A stretch of 64,000 bases of DNA from Nonomuraea polychroma (GCF_004011505.1 NZ_SAUN01000001.1:2790001-2854000); one strand, 5' to 3'. Shown: positions 41,515-51,164, numbered from the stretch's first letter. The notes: a model not told the origin generated them from the letters alone. A program made the numbers and translations.

Positions 41515-42825
41515 TCAGGCCCACAGGACGGCGGCCGCGGCCAGCGCCGCGAGCAGCGTGAACCAGGCCGCCGCCCGGCCCATGCGCATGCCGGACCCGG
41601 ACAGCAGCCACCACACCGACAACCACCACCGGTGGCCGGCCCGGCGGCGCATCTCCATCGCCGCGAACGCGAAGTCCGCCGACGTGGCGCGGTCGCTGGG
41701 CCGTAGCCCGGCGTAGAGCGCGGCCAGCCGGTCAGGCGTGACGCCGGGATCACCAGGGGCCGGCCCGCCGTCGATGCCGTGCTCGTCCGCCAGGGCGCTG
41801 CGCCGGGAGAACCAGCGCAGCATCGGCCGGCGCAGGCTCACCCGTACGCCGCGCGTGGTCAGCGCGAAGGTGCAGTCCTTGACCCGCACACCCGCCGGGT
41901 GGGCGAGCCCCGCGAACCGGCAGGAGGACAGGTCCAGCCCGCGCAGCGCCAGGTCGGCGGCGTCCACCTGGCGCAGCGAGGTCACCGTGGAGGTGCCCCG
42001 GCCGCTCACCGTGGCCGGGCCACGCAACACCGCGCCCTCCAGGTCGGCCTGCGAGTCGGTCAGCCGCAGCGTGGTCGTCCCCGCCACCTCCACCCCGCGC
42101 AGGTCCACGCCGCACCGCGCCACCGCCACGTCCAGCAGGCCGTCGGCGCGGGCGCGAGCGGCCGACAACCGGCCGGTGGCCGACAGGTACGCGTCCGCGG
42201 CGAAGTGCGCGGCCTCGAACCCGGCGTGCCCGCTGACCTTGCGGAAGGACAGCGTACGGCCGAAACGCGCCCCTCTGAAGGCGGCCCCGTCACCGAGGCG
42301 GGCCCCGTCGAACGTGGCGTACCCGTCGAACCTGGCCCGCTCGCAGGACAGCCCGTGGCCGAAGACCGCCTGGCTGAACAGCGCGTCGCGGGCCATCATG
42401 GCCCGGTCGAGCGAGACGTGCCCGCGCACGGTGACGCCGTGGAAGGACAATTCGCGGGCGAACCTGGCGCCGGCCAGCGACACGTTCCCCTCGAACCGGG
42501 CGCCGAAGAACGAGGCGAGCCGGTCGAATCTGGCGCCGTCGAGCGAGACGTCGCCGGCGAACGTCACGCCCGACAGCCGCACGTCGCCGGTGAACCTGAC
42601 CCGGTCCAGCCGGGCCCGGCCCGGCCTGTCGCCGATGGCCTCCAGAACCCTGGACAACAGGTCACTGGTGACGGTCGTGCCCCGCAGGTCGAGCAGGCGG
42701 CCGGGGAACATCTGGTCGAGCGCCTCAGGGAGTTGTTCGGGCGGCAGATGGGCGAGGCAGAGGCCGGACGGCCGGGTAGTGATTCCGCTGCAGGCAACCG
42801 AATACGCGCAGGTGACCCAGTCCAT
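41515..42825 (-). CDS. Pentapeptide-like repeat protein with C-terminal membrane anchor
   Basis: From the ATG at 42825 the product is 436 residues. The N-terminus has a CAYSVACSGI...CLAH cysteine pattern. Residues about 70-250 are a degenerate pentapeptide-like array: a phenylalanine, leucine or similar every five residues in FxGxVxLxGAxF steps. The array is expected to form a right-handed quadrilateral helix. A transmembrane segment closes the protein (AAWFTLLAALAAAAVL). A second ATG at 42885 in the same frame overlaps the divergent promoter, so it is less likely. Function unknown. Confidence 0.75.
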   Translation of the reverse strand: MDWVTCAYSVACSGITTRPSGLCLAHLPPEQLPEALDQMFPGRLLDLRGTTVTSDLLSRVLEAIGDRPGRARLDRVRFTGDVRLSGVTFAGDVSLDGARFDRLASFFGARFEGNVSLAGARFARELSFHGVTVRGHVSLDRAMMARDALFSQAVFGHGLSCERARFDGYATFDGARLGDGAAFRGARFGRTLSFRKVSGHAGFEAAHFAADAYLSATGRLSAARARADGLLDVAVARCGVDLRGVEVAGTTTLRLTDSQADLEGAVLRGPATVSGRGTSTVTSLRQVDAADLALRGLDLSSCRFAGLAHPAGVRVKDCTFALTTRGVRVSLRRPMLRWFSRRSALADEHGIDGGPAPGDPGVTPDRLAALYAGLRPSDRATSADFAFAAMEMRRRAGHRWWLSVWWLLSGSGMRMGRAAAWFTLLAALAAAAVLWA

Positions 42826-42930
42826 GCAGTGGTCATACCCGCGAGGGCCACGTGTCAAGGTTCGATGTTTTAATGTTTTATCCACTTTTACGTGGAAATA
42901 TGCGGTCGAACAGGCCGTAAAGTTCCCGGC

Positions 42931-44625
42931 ATGCGCGTTTTATCCCGAGCATCCCTTGCTGCCATGGTCGCGATGGCCCTCTCCGCGACCCCGGCTGCGG
43001 CCGCCCCGGCCACCCCTTGCGACACCCCCGCCACTCACCGCGTCGCGCAGGTGCAGGGCGCCGGTGACGCCACCCCGCTGGCCGGCCAGACCGTGCGCGT
43101 CGAGGGCGTCGTGACCGGCGACTTCCAGCGCACCGACCAGCTCAGCGGTTTCTTCCTGCAGGACACGCGGCCCGACGCCGACCCGAAGACCTCCGAAGGG
43201 TTGTTCGCGTTCGCGCGCGAGTCGTTCAAGGACGTCAAGGTCGGCGACCGGGTGCTGGTCACCGGCCGCGCGATCGAGTTCAACGGGTGGACCGAGCTGT
43301 CGCCGGTCACCGCGGTGGACGTGTGCGGTGCCGGGAGCGTGGCGGCGCAGTCGTACACGCTGCCCACAGACTCCGGCGGGCTCGAGCCCGCCGAGAACAT
43401 GCTGCTGACCTTCACGCAGCCGCTGACCGTCAGCGACCACTACAACCTGGGCCGCTACGGCGAGGTCACGCTGTCCTCGCAGGGCAGGCTCTACCAGCCG
43501 ACGGACCGGCCCGGCGCGGACCCCGCGCTGAACGCCCGCCGCTCGCTGCTCGTCGACGACGGCTCCAACCGGGAGAACCCCGCCACCCTGCCGCCGATCG
43601 TGCGGGCCGGCGACGTGGCGACCGGGCTCACCGGCGTGCTCGGGTACGGGTTCGGCAAGTACCGGCTGCAGCCGACCAAGCCGGTCGACTACAAGAACCT
43701 CAACCCGCGCCTGCCCAGGCCGCTGCCGGTCATCGGCAACGTCAAGGTGGCCTCGTTCAACACGCTCAACTGGTTCACCACGCTCGGCTCGCGCGGCGCC
43801 ACCACCGCCGCGGAGCAGCAGCGCCAGCTCGCCAAGCTGGTCGCCGCGCTCAAGGGTCTCAACGCGGACGCGGTCGCGCTCATGGAGGTCGAGAACAACG
43901 GCCAGACCGCGCTGCAGGCGCTCGTGGACGCCGTCAACGCCGAGGTCGGGGCGGGCACGTACGCGGCGCTCGCGCACCCGTACCCCGGCACCGACGCCAT
44001 CCAGGTCGGCCTGATCTACAAACCGGGCAAGCTCACCCCGGTCGGCGAGGCCAAGGCGTCCCAGGACCCGGTGTTCAGCCGCCCGCCGCTGATCCAGACC
44101 TTCCGCAGGAAGAGCGGCAGCCAGCCGTTCACGATGGTGGTCAACCACCTGAAGTCCAAGGGCACCTGCCCCTCCAGCGGCCCCGACACCGACCAGGGTG
44201 ACGGCCAGGGCTGCTGGAACCCCACCCGCGTCGCCCAGGCCAAGGCCCTGCTCGGCATCATCGAGGAGCAGGACCTGCCGAACCCGATCGTGCTCGGCGA
44301 CCTCAACGCCTACGGCGAGGAGGACCCGATCGACACCCTGGAGGCCGGCGGCCTGGCCAGCGTGACCAAGAAGTTCGTGCCGGCGCCGCAGCGCTACAGC
44401 TACGTCTTCGACGGCCTCGCGGGCGAGCTCGACCACGCCCTGGTCGGCAAGCAGCTGCTCAAGCGGGTGACCGGCGCGACCATCTGGCACATCAACGCCG
44501 ACGAGCCGCGCATCCTCGACTACAACACCGAGTACAACCCGCCCGGCCTGTACAAGCCGGACGCCTACCGTTCCTCCGACCATGATCCCCTGGTCGTGGG
44601 CCTGAGCCTGCCCAGCGCCCGCTGA
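42931..44625 (+). CDS. Secreted endonuclease of the ExeM/NucH type
   Basis: The 564 residues begin with a signal peptide (about 1-25, ending AAAA). An OB-like domain with two cysteines (about 30-130; VRVEGVVTGDFQ, GFFLQDTRPDAD) precedes an endonuclease/exonuclease/phosphatase domain (about 265-555). Key motifs are VASFNTLNWF, ALMEVENNG, VVNHLKSKG, VLGDLNAYGEEDP and SSDHDPLVVG, with the metal- and substrate-binding residues in place. Such enzymes degrade extracellular DNA and RNA. A hairpin terminator follows. The gene appears to stand alone. Confidence 0.9.
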   Translation: MRVLSRASLAAMVAMALSATPAAAAPATPCDTPATHRVAQVQGAGDATPLAGQTVRVEGVVTGDFQRTDQLSGFFLQDTRPDADPKTSEGLFAFARESFKDVKVGDRVLVTGRAIEFNGWTELSPVTAVDVCGAGSVAAQSYTLPTDSGGLEPAENMLLTFTQPLTVSDHYNLGRYGEVTLSSQGRLYQPTDRPGADPALNARRSLLVDDGSNRENPATLPPIVRAGDVATGLTGVLGYGFGKYRLQPTKPVDYKNLNPRLPRPLPVIGNVKVASFNTLNWFTTLGSRGATTAAEQQRQLAKLVAALKGLNADAVALMEVENNGQTALQALVDAVNAEVGAGTYAALAHPYPGTDAIQVGLIYKPGKLTPVGEAKASQDPVFSRPPLIQTFRRKSGSQPFTMVVNHLKSKGTCPSSGPDTDQGDGQGCWNPTRVAQAKALLGIIEEQDLPNPIVLGDLNAYGEEDPIDTLEAGGLASVTKKFVPAPQRYSYVFDGLAGELDHALVGKQLLKRVTGATIWHINADEPRILDYNTEYNPPGLYKPDAYRSSDHDPLVVGLSLPSAR

Positions 44626-44630
44626 TCTTT

Positions 44631-44663
44631 CCATGCGCGGCCCCGAGCGGGGGCCGCGCATGG
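44631..44663 (+). terminator. Terminator of the secreted nuclease gene
   Basis: CCATGCGCGGCCCC at 44631-44644 pairs with GGGGCCGCGCATGG at 44650-44663, with a short loop. The stem lies six bases after the stop codon and has no T run, as usual for actinobacteria. Confidence 0.75.
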
Positions 44664-44729
44664 AATGCTGGAGGCGGGTACGTGGTTGACAGCGAGGACA
44701 AAACGTCACCGACGAGCAAGGAGCCGCTT

Positions 44730-45104
44730 GTGGCGACCATCGAAGTAACCGAGAAGAACTTCAACGACATCGCCGACAAGGGGATCGTGTTGCTCGACTT
44801 CTGGGCAGAGTGGTGCCCGCCGTGCAAGAAGTTCGGGCCGATCTTCGAGCAGGCGTCGGACAAGCACGACGACATCACCTTCGGGAAGATTGACACCGAT
44901 GCCGAGCAGGCGCTCGCACAGGGTTTCGACATCACCTCGATCCCCACGCTCATGGCGATCCGCGACGGCATCGTGGTCTTCGCACAGGCCGGGGCCATCC
45001 CGGGGCCGGCGCTCGAGGACCTGATCCGGCAGGTGCGGGCGCTCGACATGGACGCCATCAGGGCCGAGCTCGCCGAGGAGATGAAGAACGCCGAACAGAA
45101 CTGA
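44730..45104 (+). CDS. trxA: Thioredoxin
   Basis: The GTG at 44730 follows GGAG by six bases and gives 124 residues. The redox site is WCPPC (C29, C32) after VLLDFWAEW; IPTL (cis-proline) and a C-terminal helix follow. The protein reduces disulfides in the cytoplasm. The frame is open further upstream, but the internal GTG has the better ribosome site. The active site has Pro-Pro instead of the commoner Gly-Pro. A terminator hairpin follows. Confidence 0.88.
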   Translation: MATIEVTEKNFNDIADKGIVLLDFWAEWCPPCKKFGPIFEQASDKHDDITFGKIDTDAEQALAQGFDITSIPTLMAIRDGIVVFAQAGAIPGPALEDLIRQVRALDMDAIRAELAEEMKNAEQN

Positions 45105-45112
45105 CAACGCGA

Positions 45113-45138
45113 AAACCCCGCCCTTCCAGGCGGGGTTT
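45113..45138 (+). terminator. Terminator of the thioredoxin gene
   Basis: AAACCCCGCC at 45113-45122 pairs with GGCGGGGTTT at 45129-45138 with a six-base loop, nine bases after the stop codon. Confidence 0.85.
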
Positions 45139-45206
45139 CGGCATGTTCGTGCTTATGGTCGCGCTCACTCGGCCCTCGCTGGTCACGCAAGCTGCCGCTC
45201 TCGGGC

Positions 45207-45989
45207 CTAAGCGTTCGCCGCTCTGTGCTTGCGAGCGACTCCCACGTAGCCGAAGTCGATGCCGTTGCCCGGGGCGTCCGGGTCGTCCGGACGCCACCCG
45301 GCCGGGAACGTCAGTCCCGGCTCGGCCAGCTCGTACCCGTCGAAGAAGCGCAGGATCTCCTCGCGGGTGCGCAGGTTGAGCGAGGCCGTGGCCTTCTTGT
45401 AGATCTCGATCGCCTGCGGGGTCGTGTCCGGCGTGCTGTCCACGGCATGGCTGATCACGAGGTGGCTGCCGGGCGCGCTCACCTCCCGCAGCTTCGTCAC
45501 CAGGTCGTAGGCGTTGTCGTCGGGGACGAAGTGCAGGACGGCCAGCAGCAGGAACGCCACGGGCTTGTCGAAGTCGATCAGGCCGTCCAGCTTGTCCAGC
45601 AGCACGTCCGGATCGCGCACGTCGGCCTGGATGAAGTCGACGTTCTCCCTCCTGGCCAGCAGCGCCCTGCCGTGCACGCACACCACGGAGTCGTAGTCCA
45701 CGTAGACGACGCGCGCGTCGGGGGCGATCTCGTGAGTGTTGCCCTGGGTCGGCAGGCCGGCGCCCAGATCCACGATCTGCCGGACGCCCTCGTCCACCAC
45801 GTGCCGCACGGCGCGCTTCAGAAACGCGCGGTTGGCGCGGCAGCCCTCCTTGGTGTTGGGGAAGGTCTTGAGTATCTGCTCCGCCGCTGCCCGGTCGGCC
45901 GCGAAGTTGTCCTTGCCGTCGAGGTAATAGTCATACATTCGCGCGACGTTGGGGACGTTGGGGTCCACCCCCTCGGGGGCACTGTCCAC
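45207..45989 (-). CDS. SAM-dependent methyltransferase, DUF574 family
   Basis: The GTG at 45989, five bases after GGGAG, gives 260 residues; an ATG at 46025 in the same frame is an alternative. VDPNVPNVARMYDYYLDGKDNF near the start and the Rossmann motif VRQIVDLGAGLPTQGNTHE are hallmarks of DUF574. VYVDYDSVVCVHG and FIQADVRDPD complete the cofactor site. Streptomyces-type genomes carry many of these genes, but the methylated substrate is unknown. It is a single gene convergent with trxA. Confidence 0.87.
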   Translation of the reverse strand: MDSAPEGVDPNVPNVARMYDYYLDGKDNFAADRAAAEQILKTFPNTKEGCRANRAFLKRAVRHVVDEGVRQIVDLGAGLPTQGNTHEIAPDARVVYVDYDSVVCVHGRALLARRENVDFIQADVRDPDVLLDKLDGLIDFDKPVAFLLLAVLHFVPDDNAYDLVTKLREVSAPGSHLVISHAVDSTPDTTPQAIEIYKKATASLNLRTREEILRFFDGYELAEPGLTFPAGWRPDDPDAPGNGIDFGYVGVARKHRAANA

Positions 45990-46391
45990 GTTTTCTCCCA
46001 TTTTTGGCGTCTTGGGGGCGATCATAGTGCCGCCGGTCCCGCAGCAACCCGAAAATCGTTCTGGTCTTGCCGCCGATGAGACGCAGATCACGCCGCCGCC
46101 ATGTATTCGCCCCGCGAGGGCGGCTGGCTGGCCGCGAACGGCGGCCACGTGACCCAGGTCGGGCACCTATGAGGAGGCCTGCGGCAGTCCGCCACCTGGG
46201 CCGACGGAGGCAAGGCCTCGCCGGAAGGGATACGCGCCCTAGACGCGATGGCACGGGCAGGTGCGGCTATCCGGCGTTCTGGCCGGACACGCGGCCGGGG
46301 GCGCGGGCGGGCGCATGCGCCGCGGACGTGGGGGCGGGCGCGGCGGGCGGGCACATCTGGCCCGGATGCGGGCCGAACGCGGTGTTCGGAT
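45990..46391. other. GC-rich intergenic stretch
   Basis: About 400 bases separate the methyltransferase gene and the terminator of the DAHP synthase gene. The right half is a run of near-repeats of GGATGCGGGCCG and GCGGGCG with extreme GC content. No gene was recognised on either strand. Confidence 0.4.
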
Positions 46392-46419
46392 GCGGGCCGG
46401 ACGGGGTGGTCCGGCCCGC
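46392..46419 (-). terminator. Terminator of the DAHP synthase gene
   Basis: GCGGGCCGGAC at 46392-46402 pairs with GTCCGGCCCGC at 46409-46419 around a six-base loop, nine bases beyond the stop codon of the minus-strand gene. Confidence 0.75.
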
Positions 46420-46427
46420 GTGCGGGG

Positions 46428-47765
46428 TCAGCCGCGGTAGAGCTCGGCGACGCGGAAGGCCAGGTCGAGGGACTGGCTGCGGTTGAGGCGCGGGTCGCAG
46501 GCCGTCTCGTAGCGGGTGGCCAGGTCGCCCTCGACGATCCCGTGCCCGCCGCCGACGCACTCCGTCACGTCGTCGCCGGTGAACTCGATGTGGATGCCGC
46601 CCGGATGCGTGCCGAGCGCCCGGTGCACCTCGAAGAACCCGGCCACCTCGTCCAGCACGTCATCGAGCCGCCGCGTCTTGTGCCCGCTCGGCGCCTCGAA
46701 CGTGTTGCCGTGCATCGGGTCGCAGATCCACGCCACCTGTGCCCCGGAGGCCGTGACCTCCTTGACCAGCGCGGGCAGGTGCTCGCGGATCTTGGAGGCG
46801 CCCATCCGGGTGATGAACGTGAGCCGCCCCGCCTCGTTGCCCGGGTTGAGCCGCTCGACGAGCGCCAGCGCCTCCTCGGACGTGGTCGTCGGGCCGAGCT
46901 TGACGCCGATCGGGTTGCGGATGCGGGCGAAGAAGTCGACGTGCGCCCCGTCGAGCTGGCGGGTGCGCTCGCCGATCCAGACCATGTGCGCCGACACGTC
47001 GTACGGCAGCCCCGTACGCGAGTCGATGCGCGTGAGCGCCCGGTCGTAGTCGAGGATCAGCGCCTCGTGCGAGGAGTAGAACTCGACCGTGTGGAACTCC
47101 TCCGGATCGGCCCCGCAGGCGTGCATGAAGGCCAGCGCCTGGTCGATCTCCCTGGCCAGCTGTTCGTAGCGGCGCCCGGCCGGCGACTCGGCCACGAAGT
47201 CCTGGTTCCAGGCGTGCACCTGGCGCAGGTCGGCGTAGCCGCCCTTGGTGAACGCCCGCGCCAGGTTCAGCGTCACGGCCGAGGAGTGGTATGCCTTGAG
47301 CAGCCGCCACGGGTCCGGCTTGCGCGACTCGGCGGTGAACTCGAAACCGTTGACCATGTCGCCCCGGTAGGCGGGCAGCTCGATGCCGTCGCGGGTCTCG
47401 GTCGGCTTGGAACGCGGCTTGGCGAACTGGCCGGCGACTCGGCCGATCTTCACGACCGGAACCTTGCCCGCGTACGTCAGCACGATCGCCATCTGCAGCA
47501 GCGTCTTGAGCTTGTTGCGGACGTTGTCGGCGGTGGCGCCGGAGAAGGTCTCGGCGCAGTCGCCGCCCTGCAGGACGAAGGCCTCGCCGCGGGCGACGGC
47601 GGCCAGCTGGTCCTTGAGCTGGTCGCACTCGCCGGCGAAGACCAAGGGGGGCAGGCCGCCGAGCTCGGAGACGACCTTGTCGAGCTCGCCGCGGTCGGGC
47701 CAGTCAGGCTGTTGCGCCGCGGGGAGGGCTCGCCAGGAATCAAGATCCAGAAGATTGCTGCTCAC
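46428..47765 (-). CDS. aroG: Class II 3-deoxy-D-arabino-heptulosonate 7-phosphate synthase
   Basis: The GTG at 47765 begins VSSNLLDLDSWRALPAAQQP and gives 445 residues, normal for class II (AroAII/plant-type) DAHP synthases. FVLQGGDCAETF and LPAYRGDMVNGFEF are the conserved substrate and metal site blocks; GVKLGPTTT, FITRMG and CDPMHGNTFEA follow. It catalyses the first step of the shikimate pathway from phosphoenolpyruvate and erythrose 4-phosphate. It stands alone, divergent from the anti-sigma gene. The symbol follows mycobacterial usage. Confidence 0.93.
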   Translation of the reverse strand: MSSNLLDLDSWRALPAAQQPDWPDRGELDKVVSELGGLPPLVFAGECDQLKDQLAAVARGEAFVLQGGDCAETFSGATADNVRNKLKTLLQMAIVLTYAGKVPVVKIGRVAGQFAKPRSKPTETRDGIELPAYRGDMVNGFEFTAESRKPDPWRLLKAYHSSAVTLNLARAFTKGGYADLRQVHAWNQDFVAESPAGRRYEQLAREIDQALAFMHACGADPEEFHTVEFYSSHEALILDYDRALTRIDSRTGLPYDVSAHMVWIGERTRQLDGAHVDFFARIRNPIGVKLGPTTTSEEALALVERLNPGNEAGRLTFITRMGASKIREHLPALVKEVTASGAQVAWICDPMHGNTFEAPSGHKTRRLDDVLDEVAGFFEVHRALGTHPGGIHIEFTGDDVTECVGGGHGIVEGDLATRYETACDPRLNRSQSLDLAFRVAELYRG

Positions 47766-47940
47766 GAGATACGAGGGTATTCCACGTAGCCCGCCGCTAC
47801 CGACCCCAATGTCCAGGATTTGACACCCGCTCCGTCCACTGTGTCGCACGTCATGGGAAATGAGCAGGATCCGGGGCCATCCGGCGTGCCCGAGCAGCCG
47901 AAGTACATGCGTGAGCCGCCTCTCACCGTGGGAGTGGATG

Positions 47941-48831
47941 ATGAACGACGAACCCCACACCCTCTCCGGTGCCTACGCTGTGCACGCACTGCCGTACGCC
48001 GAGTGGGTGCTGTTCGAGGAGCACCTGCGTGCGTGCCAGGTCTGCGGGGCCGAGGTCCGGCGGCTGCGGGAGGCAGCCGCCAGGCTGGCGGAGACGGTGG
48101 CCGAGTCGCCGCCCGACCGGCTCCGCAGCCGCCTGCTGGCCGCCGCGCACGAGTCCCGAGCCCGGAGCGAGGGCGGGGTGCCCGACGACAGCCCGACGAT
48201 CTGGCGGCGCCCCGAGACACGGGGCTCCGGAGCGGCGCCGGCCGACGCGCCCACGCTCGCCCTTCCGCCCGGACACCCGGCGCGGTCCGCGGGTGGCGGT
48301 CCCGCGGGTCGCGGTCCCGAGAGTGGCGGTCCTGAGAGCCGCCGGAATGTGGTGCCGCTGCGGCGCAAGCGCTCGAAGGTGGTGGCGGGGCTGGTGGCGA
48401 TGTCCGCGGCGGCCGCGGTCGCGCTCGGCGCCGTCGCCTTCGACGCACGCCGCGACCTGGGCGAGCTGACCGCCAGGAACGGCGAGCTGGTGGCCGTCCT
48501 GGCCGCGCCCGACGCCGAGACGCTGCGCCGGCCGGTCACCTCCGGCGGCACCGCCACGGTGGTGATCTCGCGGTCGAAGGGCCGCATGGTGTTCACCTCG
48601 TCCGACCTGCGCAAGCTGCCGGACACGCAGGCGTACGAGCTGTGGCTGATGGGCCCCGGCGGCCCGCGCCGGGCCGGGATGCTCGGCCCCGCCGAGGACG
48701 GCGTCACCGCGCCCATGATGATCACGCCGCTGCGTGACGACGACCGCGTGGCGATCACGGTGGAGCCGGCGAGCGGCTCCGAGAAACCCACGACGCAGCC
48801 CATCATGCTGGCCGAGCTGCCCGAGGCCTGA
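47941..48831 (+). CDS. RskA-family anti-sigma factor, no adjacent sigma gene
   Basis: The ATG at 47941, six bases after GGAG, gives 296 residues; an ATG at 47938 in frame is an alternative. Residues 5-45 carry a zinc-binding anti-sigma domain (LSGAYAVHALPYAEWVLF; HLRACQVC with H28, C32, C35). A Gly/Pro/Arg-rich linker (about 80-145) with a short tandem repeat precedes one transmembrane helix (147-167). The outer domain ends in the RskA C-terminal fold (YELWLMGPGGPRRAGML). It would hold an ECF sigma factor at the membrane. Such genes normally sit beside a sigK-like gene, but none is here. Confidence 0.85.
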   Translation: MNDEPHTLSGAYAVHALPYAEWVLFEEHLRACQVCGAEVRRLREAAARLAETVAESPPDRLRSRLLAAAHESRARSEGGVPDDSPTIWRRPETRGSGAAPADAPTLALPPGHPARSAGGGPAGRGPESGGPESRRNVVPLRRKRSKVVAGLVAMSAAAAVALGAVAFDARRDLGELTARNGELVAVLAAPDAETLRRPVTSGGTATVVISRSKGRMVFTSSDLRKLPDTQAYELWLMGPGGPRRAGMLGPAEDGVTAPMMITPLRDDDRVAITVEPASGSEKPTTQPIMLAELPEA

Positions 48832-48893
48832 ACCCGCGCCGGCGGCCCGCGGCACTCTGGGCAATGATCGTCAGCTGAGAGATAGTGCGAGGC

Positions 48894-51164
48894 ATGCGCA
48901 GATTCGCGGTCCTGATCACGGCCGCCGCCGTCCTGTCCGTGTCGTCCGTCCCGTTATCCGACGCCGCCGCCGCCGCCGCCACCGCCACCGTCGCCGCGGA
49001 GCCCGGCGCGGCCACCGTGGTGCCCGTGCAGGTCACCGGCCCGCCGGCCAAGCGGTTCAACCTGATCCTCATGGGCGACGGCTACACCGAGGCCGAACAG
49101 GCCGAGTTCCAGGCCGACGCCGACCGGCACCTCAACGTGATGTGGTCGATCGAGCCGTTCAAGTCGTACCGGAACTACATCAACGTCTACCGGATCGACA
49201 TCGTCTCCGGAGAGTCCGGCATCAGCTGCGACCCCGGCCTGGACGCGCCCAGGCGGACGACGCCGCTGAGCATGGGCTTCTGGGGCCGCTGCAACCCCAG
49301 CAGCGTCCAGCGCCTCATCACCATGGACAACGCCGCCGCCACCCGGTACGCCAACCTGGTGACCGGCACCGCGCCCGCCAACCGGCAGATCCTCGCGCTG
49401 GCCAACAGCGCCACCTACGGCGGCGCCGGCGGCACGTACGCCACCGCCTCCGGCAGCAACAGCATGTCCGCCCTGATCAGCCCGCACGAGCTGGGCCATT
49501 CCCTGGGCGGCCTGCAGGACGAGTACGACTACTACCAGCGCGGCGTCCCCGGCGGCGCCTACACCGGCCCGGAGCCGTCGAGCGCCCACCACACCCTGCT
49601 GACCGAGCAGCAGCTGCGCGACCAGCAGAAGAAGTGGTGGCGCTGGCTGGGCGAGCCGAGCGAGTCCGGCGGCCCGATCGGCCGCTACGAGGGCGGCCTC
49701 TACTACACGACCGGCGTGTGGCGGCCGAGCGCGCACTCGATGATGAAGACGCTCGGCTACTACTTCGACCAGGTCAGCCGCGAGATCATGACGCAGCGCA
49801 TCACCGCCAAGACCACGCTGATCCAGGACTCCGCGCCCGTGGACGCGCCCGTCGGCGCCGACCGGGTGTTGTGGGTGGAGCCGATGCGTCCCGTGAGCCA
49901 CTCGCTGACGACGACGTGGACCGTGGACGGCCGGGACCTGCCGGACGACCGGGACACGCTCGACCTGCGCACGCTGAACCTGGCGCCGGGCACGCACACG
50001 GTCACGGCCACCGTCTCCGACCCGACCGAGTTCGTCAGGGACCCGGCGATCAGGCAGTCCATGACCAGATCCCGCACCTGGACGGTGGACACCGCGCTGA
50101 CCACGCCGCCGGACGGCGCCGAGCCCGCCGTCGTCTCCTCGACGCCGACGGACCGGCCGCTCGGCCGCGCCGACGTCGTGTACGTCGAGACCACCCACCC
50201 GGCCGGCGCCGTCCCCGAGATCACCTGGACGCTCGACGGGAAACAGGTCAAGGGCGGCACCGACCTCGACCTGGGCGAGCTCGATCTCGGCCCGGGAACG
50301 CACACGCTGACCGCGGCGCTCGGCGCCCGCACGCTCACGTGGTCGGTCGACGCCGAGCGGCCGCGTACGGCGTACGAGCTGGCGCAGCCGCTGGCCCGGT
50401 CGGGTGACACCTACGTCTACAACGGCCCGTTCTCGATGCGGCTCACCGGGACCGACGACCGCGACGGGTACGTGGTCTCGGAGTCCCGGGTGGACGGCGA
50501 CGGCTGGTTCAACTACTTCGGCTGGCCCACGTCCTCCGAGCTGCCGTGGACGTTCTCCGAGCAGGGCACGGTCATCGACTCGCTCGTGTACGGCAAGCTG
50601 CCGCGCGGCCGCCACACGATCGAATACCGCTCGATCGACGCCGCCGGCAACTACGGCAAGGCCAAGAGCTTCACCGTCACCACGATCGCGCCGCCGCCCG
50701 CCTGCACCCGAACGGTCACCGGCGAGCACCGGGGCGCGCTCGTCGTCGCCGACGGCGTCACCTGCCTCGACCACGCGCAGGTGACCGGTCCTGTCACGGT
50801 CAAGCCCGGCGCCTCGCTGGTGGTCACCGGCGGCCGCGTCACGGGCGCGCTGGCCGCGTCGAAGCCGGCCGCCGTCCACCTGCTCGAAGCCCGCGTCGAG
50901 GGCGCCCTGACCGTCAGCGGCGCGGCCGAGCTGATCGTCGTGGGCGCCGATCTGCGCGGCGCCGCGCTGCTGACCGGCAACACGGCGCCGATCCTGTCCG
51001 GCGCCTCCGTCAAGGGAGCCCTCGCCTGCATGGGCAACACATCCGCGCCGGCGGACCTCGGCGTGCCGAACGAGCTGGCCGGCGCGGGCGCCGGCCAGTG
51101 CGCGAAGCTAACCCAGGGCGCCGAGGGAGGAGCGTACGAGGCGATCCAGCATGTCGGTCAGTGA
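48894..51164 (+). CDS. Secreted M64 (IgA-peptidase-like) metallopeptidase with C-terminal modules
   Basis: The ATG at 48894 gives 756 residues; another in-frame ATG lies at 48885. A signal peptide (1-25) precedes the M64 domain, which starts NLILMGDGYTEAEQ near 56. The zinc site is HELGHSLGGLQDEY (H198, E199, H202, D209). The region 310-500 contains two tandem beta-rich Ig-like units around the VEPMRPVSHSLTTTWTVDG and VETTHPAGAVPEITWTLDG pattern. An OmpL47-like domain and a beta-helix-like C-terminus rich in GAL/VTG repeats follow. Its end overlaps the convergent kinase gene by 57 bases. Confidence 0.88.
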   Translation: MRRFAVLITAAAVLSVSSVPLSDAAAAAATATVAAEPGAATVVPVQVTGPPAKRFNLILMGDGYTEAEQAEFQADADRHLNVMWSIEPFKSYRNYINVYRIDIVSGESGISCDPGLDAPRRTTPLSMGFWGRCNPSSVQRLITMDNAAATRYANLVTGTAPANRQILALANSATYGGAGGTYATASGSNSMSALISPHELGHSLGGLQDEYDYYQRGVPGGAYTGPEPSSAHHTLLTEQQLRDQQKKWWRWLGEPSESGGPIGRYEGGLYYTTGVWRPSAHSMMKTLGYYFDQVSREIMTQRITAKTTLIQDSAPVDAPVGADRVLWVEPMRPVSHSLTTTWTVDGRDLPDDRDTLDLRTLNLAPGTHTVTATVSDPTEFVRDPAIRQSMTRSRTWTVDTALTTPPDGAEPAVVSSTPTDRPLGRADVVYVETTHPAGAVPEITWTLDGKQVKGGTDLDLGELDLGPGTHTLTAALGARTLTWSVDAERPRTAYELAQPLARSGDTYVYNGPFSMRLTGTDDRDGYVVSESRVDGDGWFNYFGWPTSSELPWTFSEQGTVIDSLVYGKLPRGRHTIEYRSIDAAGNYGKAKSFTVTTIAPPPACTRTVTGEHRGALVVADGVTCLDHAQVTGPVTVKPGASLVVTGGRVTGALAASKPAAVHLLEARVEGALTVSGAAELIVVGADLRGAALLTGNTAPILSGASVKGALACMGNTSAPADLGVPNELAGAGAGQCAKLTQGAEGGAYEAIQHVGQ

